Source: Trichomonas vaginalis G3
Taxonomy: Eukaryota; Parabasalia; Trichomonadida; Trichomonadidae
Assembly (NCBI RefSeq): GCF_026262505.1
Contig: NC_067205.1
Location: 3,348,001 to 3,412,000, forward strand
DNA length: 64,000 nucleotides
Direction: 5' to 3'
A program made the position numbers and the translations under genes. Below are positions 11,591-20,711 of the stretch, in pieces. Position 1 is the first letter of the stretch. Every line of letters begins with the position of its first letter. A model generated the notes under the pieces. The model searched no databases, had not been told where the DNA came from, and saw only the letters and a program-made list of their open reading frames with translations.

Positions 11591-11894
11591 TTTGCTGAAA
11601 AATGACCAAAATTCATGAATTTCCTCATATGCTTGCTTCCCTCGGAAAACCGAGAGAAGAACAGCGAGACCGTTTTTTTTCTGGGTCGCCAAAACTCTAT
11701 GAAAATCGTGAAGAACAGCGAGTAAGTAAAAAAACTTAGTCGCCAAAACTCTATGAAAACCGAGAGAAGAACAGCGAGTAAGTAAAAAAACTTAGTCGCC
11801 AAAACTCTATGAAAATCATGAATTTCCTTAAGACAGAAAAAATAAAGTTAGTTTTATTTTTATTTATTTTTTTATTTTGTATGTAAGAACAGAA
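11591..11894. repeat. KilA-derived scraps and leader
   Basis: Short copies of the KilA-N gene segment around TTTCCTCATATG.TTGCTTCCC are followed by three iterations of AGTCGCCAAAACTCTATGAAAA. After them comes a copy of the shared leader ending just before the gene start at 11895. No gene is supported. Confidence 0.65.
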
Positions 11895-12506
11895 ATGACA
11901 AACATTGAGTTTGAAACAGTTAAAAAGATAGACAATGACACCAAATTGGTTAGAATAGGTGATTTAAACGTAAGATACTCAAAGAAATACAACAAATATT
12001 CTTTGTCAGACATTATATTTCCATCTGGAAAGAAAACACACGACTGGGTTAGAAATGCTTCAACTCAGAAAATTTTGACAAGAAATCCTGAGCTTATGAT
12101 ATCGGTAAGATTCTATGGAACTACAGCATATCTCATCGACAAAAGTCTTATACCAATAGTTTTGTTATGGTTAGACCCAGTTGTTGGATATAACTTCATA
12201 ACATATGGTTCATTCGATACGGAACGTTGCAGTGAAGGCTTACTTTACATCGTTCAGAAACCGAAGGACTTCAATACAAAGAGATATAAGATAGGAAGAA
12301 CATATAATATAACTCAAAGATATGACAGTACAGTCAATAGAGTCAAGGTTGTGTTTGCTAATGATATGAGAGCTGCAGAAACAGAACTACTTGAAAAGTT
12401 TGAGAAAATATATGGTGCTCCCATAAAAGGTAAAGAAACGTTTGAAGTAGATGAGATAGATAAAGCTATAAAATTATTTGACGAAGTTGCTGAAAAATAC
12501 ATGTAA
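11895..12506 (+). CDS. KilA-N protein with a C-terminal T5orf172/GIY-YIG-like domain
   Basis: The first in-frame ATG is at 11895 (MTNIEFETVKKID); the frame is open slightly further upstream without an ATG. The first half has the KilA-N pattern seen in large DNA viruses: an RIGDLNVRYSKKYNKYSLSD strand-helix segment, then THDWVRNASTQKIL. The second half (LLYIVQKP, YKIGRTYNITQRY, then AAETELLEKFEKIYG and a GKETFEV end) matches the T5orf172/MSV199-associated GIY-YIG-type fold. Such proteins bind DNA and sometimes nick it, and they are spread among poxvirus-like viruses, phages and mobile elements. The frame is whole, unlike the virion genes of the same element. Confidence 0.8.
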   Translation: MTNIEFETVKKIDNDTKLVRIGDLNVRYSKKYNKYSLSDIIFPSGKKTHDWVRNASTQKILTRNPELMISVRFYGTTAYLIDKSLIPIVLLWLDPVVGYNFITYGSFDTERCSEGLLYIVQKPKDFNTKRYKIGRTYNITQRYDSTVNRVKVVFANDMRAAETELLEKFEKIYGAPIKGKETFEVDEIDKAIKLFDEVAEKYM

Positions 12507-12593
12507 AGCGTTTATTTTTGGTCTTTTGTGAAAGTCAGAAAATAACGCTAATTTTTTATAAAATATTTTTTTATTTTGTATGTAAAGACAGAT

Positions 12594-13421
12594 ATGTCAA
12601 CAACAGAGAACACAACAACTGCTATCGTTCATGAAGCTATAAATGAAGAATATGAGTACATACAGTTTAACAAACAACTCCGTCTCATTCGTTCGGTCAA
12701 AGACGATATGTACCAGATGCAAAGTATTTTGAATGCTCTTCGTTCTACAAAGCAAGCATATCATTGGTTTGAAAACCAACAGACAAAAGAACTTTTAGAA
12801 GAATTTCCTCATATGATTGCTTCCCTCGGAAAACCGAGGGAAGAGATTCCGTATGAAAATCGTGAAAATTTGCCAAATGGTTTGAGAGGATATTATGTAC
12901 ATAGACTTCTTGTAAATGCTGTTGCAATGTGGGCTTCGCCTCGTTATGCTTGGTATATTTACAGACTTCTTGACGAAATTCATAGACAAGAACGTGAAGA
13001 GATGGAAAAGAAACTTCAAGCAAAAGATGAAGTCATTGAAGCAAAAGACAAAAGCATTCAGAAAAGAATACCACGTTCGGTACCAAAAGGAAAGGAAAAG
13101 AACTATAAGTATATGATTTATACTGAAGAGATGGAAAATGAAGAAGACAGAGATATGGTTATGTTGCATTTAGTCAGAAGAAACAACAAAAGCTTTTACG
13201 ACCTTGCTAAGATTTACAAATCTGACAGAAATTGGTTCTATCGCGAAAACTTACCGATTTCAATGACCCCGAATGAAGATGTGAAACAAATAGTTCAAGA
13301 TACGTTACCTCAAACACACTATGATATGAAAGGTTGTACAATACTTACCTTCAAAGAAGACTTACCGCTACTGAAGGAAAAAATAACAGAGTATTTTGAC
13401 AACTTCAAACAAGTAGGGTAA
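12594..13421 (+). CDS. KilA-N protein with coiled coil and DUF3627-like C-terminus
   Basis: The start is the in-frame ATG at 12594 (MSTTENTTTAIVHEAINEEY). Residues about 15-130 form a KilA-N domain ending in the diagnostic GLRGYYVHRLLVNAVAMWAS...YAWYIYRLLDE block. A lysine/glutamate coiled coil follows (about 135-165), then a C-terminal domain (KEKNYKYMIYTEEM to the end) resembling the DUF3627 tail of viral KilA/BRO proteins. It is presumably a DNA-binding regulator. It is preceded by the shared leader and separated by only about 90 bases from the KilA-N gene upstream. The frame is whole. Scraps of the segment around FPHMIASLGKPRE are scattered in the neighbouring spacers. Confidence 0.85.
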   Translation: MSTTENTTTAIVHEAINEEYEYIQFNKQLRLIRSVKDDMYQMQSILNALRSTKQAYHWFENQQTKELLEEFPHMIASLGKPREEIPYENRENLPNGLRGYYVHRLLVNAVAMWASPRYAWYIYRLLDEIHRQEREEMEKKLQAKDEVIEAKDKSIQKRIPRSVPKGKEKNYKYMIYTEEMENEEDRDMVMLHLVRRNNKSFYDLAKIYKSDRNWFYRENLPISMTPNEDVKQIVQDTLPQTHYDMKGCTILTFKEDLPLLKEKITEYFDNFKQVG

Positions 13422-14262
13422 ATGAACTCTTTATTTTTCAAGCTTGACTTTTTACAATTTGAATTTTGTTGCTGAATTCAGTAAAAATATAATTTAGGGT
13501 AGAAGGTTAGATCTAACCTCATTTCTACCCTCATTTCTACCCTCTTGAATTTTCATGAATTTTATATATATTAATGTTTTCGTTATGCCACTTTGTGCCG
13601 TCAGTCAGTCAGTCAGTTTAGGAAATTTACACCAAAAAATAATGTTTAGGGTAGAAGGTTAGATCTAACCTGTTTTCTACCCTCATTTCTACCCTCTTGA
13701 ATTTTCATGAATTTTCCCGAAATAAAAAATAAAGTTAGTTTTATTTTTTTTTATTTTTTTATTTTTTTTTAGAATTTCTGAACAAAAACTATCCAACAGC
13801 AGAAGATTTCCTTCTATCTGACGTCAAGAAGAAGTATAAAGAAACTTTCGGTATCGTTAAAACATTCGATGTACTAAAAGAAAAATAGAAGCTACGAAAC
13901 TGTTTAGAGTCTCACGAATTCATAACGTTTACCATGTGAAACGCTTATAAAATAACTGGGGTAGAAAAGAGGGTAGAAATGAGGTTAGATCTAACCTTCT
14001 ACCCTAAACATTATTTTTGCTGAATTCAGCAACAAAATTCTTGATTTCAGGGATTTTTTTGACGAAGTGCAAACCTTCACTTCGTCAAAAAATGGCATAT
14101 GCTTGCTTCCCTCGGAAAACCGAGAGAAGAGATTCCGTATGAAAACAGTGAAGAACAGCGAGTAAGTAAAAAAACTTAGTCGCCAAAACTCTATGAAAAC
14201 AGTGAAAAATAACAGAGTATTTTGACAACTTCAAACAAGTAGGGTAGATGAACCATTTATTT
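13422..14262. repeat. Mosaic spacer with partial gene copies
   Basis: The spacer contains three AGATCT palindrome modules, a GTCA tandem run near 13601-13618, a copy of the 3' end of the 312-residue gene (13770-13950), a TTTTTTGACGAAGTG hairpin (14055-14092) and scraps of the KilA-N gene. It looks assembled by recombination between the intergenic modules. No open gene is supported. Confidence 0.75.
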
Positions 14263-14263
14263 T

Positions 14264-15240
14264 TCAAGCTTGACTTTTTACAATTTGAACTTTGTTTGCG
14301 TAGATATGAATTCTGAAAGAAGTATGAGGGTCTTGTATGACTTTGTACTTCTCCCATAGTTCATGTCTGTCAAACTTACCTGCCATGGACTCTTTCATAA
14401 GTTCCATGAAATCGTCTTCGGACAATCCGGGGAAAAGTACAATGTCAGTAAGTATTCTTTTAACATCCTTACTTAAACTCTTTGCTGTCTGTACACAAAT
14501 GACAACTGAGATGTTAAAGTGTCTGATCTTCTTAAGAATTCGACACATATCTTGTTCTCTATTCTTTAACAAAGGATGAGAAGCAAAGTCATCTAAGATA
14601 AGAAGACACCTATGAGGGTATGTCTTCCAATCGTAAGATTGCAATTTCTTCGAAATGTTTCTATCTCTTTCTGTTTGTTTCTGAAGTGTTTCTTCTCTAA
14701 TATTCTCTGCATTTCCTCATTTGGGTCTTTAAACTTAGAATTTATATACTCATTTATAGCATTATACTTCAAAACTCTTCTTTGGTACTTCTTTATCCAA
14801 TCTAACAACTCAGTATCCTTTATACATACTAACTTAGACTTCTTTATAATATCTTTGAACGAATTGACGGTTTGGTCAAATTGACCAGAAGTACTACAAA
14901 TGACTACTAACTCATAGAATGGGTTCTTCTCATCTAGTTCTTGTTGTTGTGCAGCCATTTTAAGATAAGTGAAAGTCTTACCAGACCCAGGTGGTGCAAT
15001 TAGACCTGTTATATCATTCTGAGCAAATAAGAACTTGTCATGTATAGGCTTTATCTGAGCATTTTCTAACTTCCTCTTGTTCTTGTTTAAAACATTCTCA
15101 AATTTCTTGTCAATGTCAGCAAACTTTTTTTCTAACATATTTTTAGAAAAATTAAAATTTTTATCTTTTAGAAAATGTCTAGCGATTTCGCTATCTATAT
15201 TCGAGACAAGCTTTTCGACAGCAAAACATCTGTCGACCAT
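14264..15240 (-). pseudogene. Polinton genome-packaging ATPase, broken
   Basis: This is an FtsK/HerA-type packaging ATPase of the A32-like Polinton kind, with Walker A APPGSGKT and Walker B CLLILDDFAS. The later segment ISVVICVQTAKSLSKDVKRI is typical of the family. It is homologous to the whole ATPase at 29969-30856. In these elements the protein pumps DNA into capsids. The gene is broken about once. Its true start may be internal, because a small gene starts on the opposite strand at 15175. Confidence 0.8.
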
Positions 15241-15625
15241 AAAATCTTACATAGTGTAAACAAGAAAGGTGAATTTGTTCTAAAGTTCTGTTTCTGGAAT
15301 ATGACAAGAACCATAAAACATTACAAAGAGCAGTCTTAAAATTTGTCAATGACAGACTTGTTGACAGAGATGACGCCGATTGGAAAGATGAAGTCCAACA
15401 AAAGTTCTTAGAATGCAAAGAAGACACATGCGCTGTTCTTGAAGATGAAATAGAAAACAGAATAGATGAGCTATTAAAGGACAAAGAACTTTTACATAGA
15501 TATAGTTGCGCCAAATTTGACATAACTCCACCAGAAAAGAAGAGAGAGAAAAGAAAGAAAAGAAAGTAGAAGAAGAGAAGAAAGAACCTGAACCAGTTCC
15601 AGAGAAGGGGAGATATGACATGTAA
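15175..15625 (+). pseudogene. Small Polinton gene of unknown function, broken
   Basis: It begins MSSDFAIYIRDKLFDSKTSV and ends in a lysine/glutamate/proline-rich tail. It overlaps the 5' end of the ATPase gene on the other strand. It carries about two breaks. No family was recognised. Confidence 0.5.
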
Positions 15626-15639
15626 AAATAAAATTTTAT

Positions 15640-16060
15640 TTTTAGAACATTTCTGGGTCAATGTCAATGTTCTCTTCCTCTTTAGGAGCAAACACTGGCT
15701 TAGACTCTAAAATCTTTTTACCCAATTTACCTTGAACTTCAACTATCTTAGACTCATAATATTCATAGTCGTCTGCTTTCTTTGGTTCATAAGGTATAAC
15801 AAGTTTGTATGCTTTGCCTTCTTTAAGGTTGAAAACCTTCTGTCAAAACTTTCTTTGACTGCTAACAAACCTTCTATGTCTAAGTCTTCAAATTTCGCAC
15901 CATTTTTAGTCACAATAGCAAACTTAACTGGTTCGATGTTCCAAACTTTGCTGAATGAAGACTTTTCAAAATGGTAGAAGTAAACATTCAAATATGTGAA
16001 TGGGTCTAGTTCTTCTTTAAGTCCTGACATGTACTTGTTTACTGAGATGAATTTTGCCAT
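15640..16060 (-). pseudogene. Small Polinton protein of unknown function, broken
   Basis: It starts MAKFISVNKYMSGLKEELDP and ends in an acidic tail rich in glutamate and aspartate. It shows about one break. It lies between the ATPase and the helicase, on the same strand as the helicase, with a separation of about 35 bases. No family was recognised. Confidence 0.55.
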
Positions 16061-16096
16061 CTTTTCTATCGGATAAAAAAAATTTTTTTTTAAAAT

Positions 16097-17331
16097 TTAC
16101 TCAGAAAAAATTTTCTTTGTATATACACCATTCTGTACGTCTAAAAGACTTTTGACATTTGCCAAGAATGTTCGTTTAGACGCTGTCATATAACCATATT
16201 CTTGACAATATTGTTTATACGAATCGTACAATGACCTTTCATCTAAACACTCAAAGTCAGTTTCATCTATGAACAGTTCATATACACTCTTGTTTGCTTC
16301 TAACAATGTTTGTCTCTCTTCGGTATGTGGAATTTGTCTTGGATTGAACTTTGAAATATCTAATGTCATAAAATATGAGAACAAGTGGTTGTAAAAGTCA
16401 GATGTCAAAGTTTCTGCTAAGTCGTCAAAATATTCTGTATCTTGCATATGAGCTTCTGACGTTCTGACAACTACATATCTTCTGTCAGAACTTTCTAACT
16501 TCATCGGAACAGCATTGTTTGAAACCATAATGAAGTTTGCAACATTCTCACAAACTCTTTGGTCTTTATACTTTCTTTCAACAACTCCAACTTTATCTGT
16601 TATAAGACTCTTCAAAGCATCTGAGTTTAAAACTTTTGTTGTATCTATACTTTGAAGTTCATTGCAAACTATAAGTTTCATATTCTCTATTGAGGAGTTA
16701 AACTTGCCACAGATGTTTTCTAAGTTTGTCATATTCGGGTTCGAATAGCCTTCTAACAGTTTGCACAAAATATCTGTAAAGAAAGTATTCTTACCAGTTC
16801 CTGTTTTCCAATTATAATGAGAGCAGTTTCATTTTAGCACTTGGATGTTGTAAGATGTTTGCAAACCAACATAAGATATACTCATAGACTCTTTCGTTTC
16901 CATTGCATATAATTTCTTTGACATGGTCTAACCAAGCTTCTATAATATTTTCTTTCCATTCTACTTGTTCATATTTATATCCAGTGAAGATAGAATAGAA
17001 GTTTGGAGAAGGTGTATAGAACTTTATACCTCGAACTGAAAAATCTTCTAACTTTGACAATAAGATATCCCAAGCATCTAACATCTTCATGCCAACTTGT
17101 ACGACTTTTATTTTCTTAAGTTTCTGTCTACATTCTTGTTCTGAAAACTATTGTCGCTTTAGGTTTGTTAAAGACTACATCCCATTCTTTCATGACATAA
17201 CATTCTGGGGCAGAGTCGACATAAATGACTAAACGTTTCAAATTCTCGACTGCTTTGTTATAGTCTCTAAATGGACATATTTCTGAATGCTTGGAAGTCA
17301 TAAAAATCTGAAACATCTATTCTGTACATTT
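16097..17331 (-). pseudogene. SF3 (D5-like) helicase of the Polinton, broken
   Basis: The segment NFIMVSNNAVPMKLESSDRR followed by YVVVRTSE is the sensor-1/arginine-finger region of D5/P4-type superfamily 3 helicases. The upstream WDILLSKLEDF...YEYILCWFANILQHP part fits the region before the ATPase core of these proteins. Such helicases unwind DNA in viral replication and often stand beside a primase. It is broken two or three times. An SF3 helicase in place of the expected protein-primed polymerase is notable. Confidence 0.65.
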
Positions 17332-17358
17332 TTATAAAAATAAAAAAAATATTATTTT

Positions 17359-18156
17359 TTTATTCTTGACTTTGTTGTTCCATTTGTTGCATTTGTTGTT
17401 CTTGAGCTATTGTTGTTGAAGTTGTTCTTGTAATACAATACTTTCACCAGTTGCATCTTCCAATTCGAAACTTTCTGCCGTCATTGACAAATACATAGGA
17501 CATAAAAGTTTTACAGGAACAAAGTTTGCGTCAACTAATGTCAACGTTATACTTGCCAAAGTGTTTGAGTTCACTAAGGTTGAAAATTCTGCATTCGAAT
17601 GAACAATAGGCAAACCAGCAGAGAAAGTATTGTTTATACGCATAAGTATCTTTTGGTCATAATAGTTTCTGTCGACATTCGAATAACACTTTGAACCTAA
17701 GTTTGAAACAATATATAAGATTGGTTGTGCTTAATGTCAATGGAATAGACATTCCTTGTATGACACCTTTTCCTGTTATAGGAAACTGTTGGTAGTAAAA
17801 ACCAGAAATAAGTTTTGTATTATAGCTATATCATTAATAGTAAACTCAGTCGGACATCCAAACATAATGAAACCTGCTCTAGTTGCAGCACATGTTACAC
17901 CCGTACTTAAAGTATTAAATAAGTCAACAAAACCTGTTGGTGGTATATCTGAGTAAGTATCTTTCAAAGGAGTATTTTTACCATTCACAACAATAAAGTC
18001 TTCTGGTGTCAAAGAGCAAAACAGGCTTTAGTCGTCATTGTGTTTAAGGTTAGTTTACAATATCGTCCTTGAGGACTTTGTAAGTTTGTTGTTATAGAAT
18101 TATATGACTCAGGGTTTTTTAGTCGTAATAGTATAAACCATTATATCTTCTGCCAT
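17359..18156 (-). pseudogene. Penton-like minor capsid protein, broken
   Basis: The beta-rich sequence has a late motif NTLASITLTLVDANFVPVKL that resembles the conserved last strands of Polinton penton (single jelly-roll) proteins. It ends in a glutamine-rich tail. The gene is broken about twice. A similar motif (DMQFRLVDFQGEPVELKAPV) is in the whole gene at 32122-32886. Assignment to the penton is by motif and context only. Confidence 0.5.
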
Positions 18157-18242
18157 TTACTTAGCAAATAAATTTTAATGAAATGTTGTGGTCGTCAAAT
18201 ATTTTTATGACGTCTGGGAAACTATACTTTAAGTTCAACGTT

Positions 18243-18698
18243 TCACCTCCTTTCATAACGTATATTCTTGTCAATGACATTATATGAAACACCACAGCAA
18301 CTAATGTCGGGTTCTATTTCTTTGATGTTTATATCGTCTGCCTCTGTCAAAAGTTTCAATAGTTCTTTCAAAACTTCATGAGGTGCAATGACATATGAGT
18401 TCACTTTTACAGGGTTGTGTTCGACCAAGTTTAACATTATACTTAAAGCCTGACAAATCTTCTCCTGAGTTTGAAGTTTGTCTTTCAGTTGTTGGTAGTC
18501 GTTTCGAATATCTGCAACAGAACTTAAGTCTCTGCTAACTTCAGGATATGTTGGTTGTTCTTTTACAGGAACAATTGTTATACCATCTTCGTCTTCGTAT
18601 GGTTTCCCCACTTCAACATCTCTGTCTTTGACATTGACAACAACACTTTGACTGTTTGTTTGAGTTGGTGAATTTAACTTCACATCTGCCACCGCCAT
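18243..18698 (-). CDS. Conserved Polinton protein with an EPDISCCG motif
   Basis: A whole 151-residue frame starts MAVADVKLNSPTQTN. The first half is polar and probably disordered; the second half is helical and ends IKEIEPDISCCGVSYNVIDKN. The protein at 31280-31894 in the compact Polinton has the same layout and the matching DPEIECCGQTPLFMK segment, so this is a conserved family shared by the two elements. The paired cysteines could form a disulfide or bind metal. The function is unknown. It lies between the penton-like gene and a small plus-strand gene. Confidence 0.65.
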   Translation of the reverse strand: MAVADVKLNSPTQTNSQSVVVNVKDRDVEVGKPYEDEDGITIVPVKEQPTYPEVSRDLSSVADIRNDYQQLKDKLQTQEKICQALSIMLNLVEHNPVKVNSYVIAPHEVLKELLKLLTEADDINIKEIEPDISCCGVSYNVIDKNIRYERR

Positions 18699-18760
18699 TA
18701 AACCTTTGAAACACTCACGCTTCTATTTTTCGGAAATGACATTTTACTTAGAATAAAAAG

Positions 18761-19179
18761 ATGGACGTATTCGAGTATCTCTTCGAATTGAAGCAGAACA
18801 AAGTTTACACACACAAACAATACAAATACATTGACAGAATAGTTCTTTATACAAACAATGGTAAATGTTATAGAATAGCAATATTTGCTGAACCTAAATA
18901 TTTCATAAAGCAAAGAAAGTTGGTATAACTGAAATGGTGAAAGTTCTTGACGTTGACAAAAATATAACAACAAAACTTACAGATATTTCTAAAGGTAAGT
19001 TTATCTTACAATATTATGTCAAAACTGGCGTACTGTCAATATTTGACGGAGAGAAGTCAGTTCAAGAACAACTTACTGACCTGCTGCCAAAATCTGCTCG
19101 ATGGAAGCTGTCGTTATGCCAATCTGAGGAGCCCCAGCAGGTTTCATCGAACGAATCTTCAAAAGAGCATCTTCCGTGA
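18761..19179 (+). pseudogene. Small Polinton gene of unknown function, broken
   Basis: It starts MDVFEYLFELKQNKVYTHK and is beta-rich with many lysines. It is broken about once. It runs convergently into the major capsid gene and overlaps its 3' end. No family was recognised. Confidence 0.5.
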
Positions 19180-20679
19180 AAAGTGCTATTGGTTTTGTAA
19201 ACTTCTTTGCTCTCAGTTCATCTGGACCGTCTCTGTCACCAGTATATTGTATTTGTACAGTACCAACAGTTGAAATACCACCCATAAAGTCTTCTGAGTC
19301 AGCAAATGGAATGCCAAGCCAAAAGTTTGAACGGTCTCCATTTGTATATTGAGTTTTTTGACCTCCTGTATGAGTCCATACTTTCACATATGGCATAATA
19401 GAACTTTGCATTTCAGGGTTAATGGTTGTTGTGAAGTTGTTGTTAAAGTTCATAGCATCTAATGTCAAGTTGTATGACCTCATATCCTCAACTGTAGAAT
19501 ATTCTTCTCTTGGATAATATTTGCCATCTATGTTTATATGATATTTAATACCGGGGTTGTAGAAACAAGAATAGTCATTTATAGTTCGTCTGAACAGTAC
19601 AAACATAGTATCTGCATGTTTCATTGCAGTTGTTAAAGCAATATCTGTTCTTGCACCTGGGTCAGCACTTTGGTTTCCAACTTCACCTGCAAAGTCTTTG
19701 ACAGATATTTGGTGTATAGGGAACATAAGTGGAACTGCAATATATTTGGCAGCTAAAGCATTTGAAATATCTGGGTCCAACATATAGACTGCAAGTCTGC
19801 TTTCTATTCTCTTGCATTCAAACTTTTCGCATGTGAACTTAACTGGGTCCCAAGCAGTTCCAGCAGCATTGAAATAATAGTTTACTTCATTGTTGAAGTT
19901 TGAGAAACCAAAGTCTAAGTCAACTTTGTCTTTGCAAAATTCGGCGAATGACGTTTGATTTGTTCCCTTTACGTCTGTAATAGTGAATGGGTCTTGTGTT
20001 GGTGCAATGACTAAGTTATTTTTGCTTGGAGTAAGTTCGATAGAAATTTTTCCTGCCCAGTTTGGCAAGTATCTTAAAAACCTGAAGATGAGGAAAGATG
20101 ACAAAGGAACTCTAAGTTTCAGTTTTACTTTGGTTACTGCTGCTGCAGTTTGTCCAGAAAGGTAACATAAACTCCTGGAACGTTAGGGTCAAGTCTTCTT
20201 ATTTTCTCAATATTTGCATACTGGTCTGTTTGTTCTCTAGCTTGTGGTTGTACTGAGTTTCTCAAAGCGAACCATTCATAGTTTGCCCATGTTACTGTTT
20301 GAACTAAGTCAGAGTTAGAATATATCTTATATCCCATGAAAACTTCTGGAGCATATTGGTATCCGACATAGAAAATTCCATTGCAACCTTTCTTGTCAGA
20401 CAACTTGGCAGAAGGTTTTATTTCAATGTCTTGTTCCACGTATAAGAATGAGTTGTCAATAGAAATAATATGAAACCTGTCGCAAGCAATATCTACTGTT
20501 GTTGAAGAACCTTCTCCAAACTCACCTACGTTTCCATAAGAAACAGCAGTTGTATATTCGTAAGTTCCAGGAACTATTTCTGACCTTCTAATGGCATTGT
20601 CGCATTCGTTATACCATTCGGAAACATTTCCGTTCATGGCATCCAAAACTGTTGGCGTTATATTCTGAGCGGCGTACAT
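19073..20679 (-). pseudogene. Polinton major capsid protein (double jelly-roll type), broken
   Basis: It starts MYAAQNITPTVLDAMNGN and spans about 530 codons, the size of Polinton double jelly-roll capsid proteins. The sequence is beta-rich with many short hydrophobic strands and hexon-like segments such as WLGIPFADSEDFMGG followed by STVGTVQIQYTGDRDG. It lies beside the ATPase/penton block, as in other Maverick elements of trichomonads. It is broken about once. A truncated copy is at 3841-5240. The family call rests on length, context and strand pattern rather than on a database match. Confidence 0.7.
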
Positions 20680-20711
20680 TTCATATGGGTAAAAATATAG
20701 AATAGTTGGAT

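Noticed and set aside
11879-11884. GTATGT before the KilA-N start as an intron 5' site
   Set aside because: The trichomonad 3' signal ACTAAC...CACAG is not found downstream, and the frame is open without splicing.
13601-13618. GTCA/CAGT tandem run as a regulatory array
   Set aside because: It is a short simple-sequence run of four to five units; a similar run occurs at 31895-31910. No support for function.
15191-15691. 166-codon minus-strand frame rich in serine, phenylalanine and leucine
   Set aside because: It is antisense to a lysine/glutamate-rich small Polinton gene; the composition is typical of a shadow.
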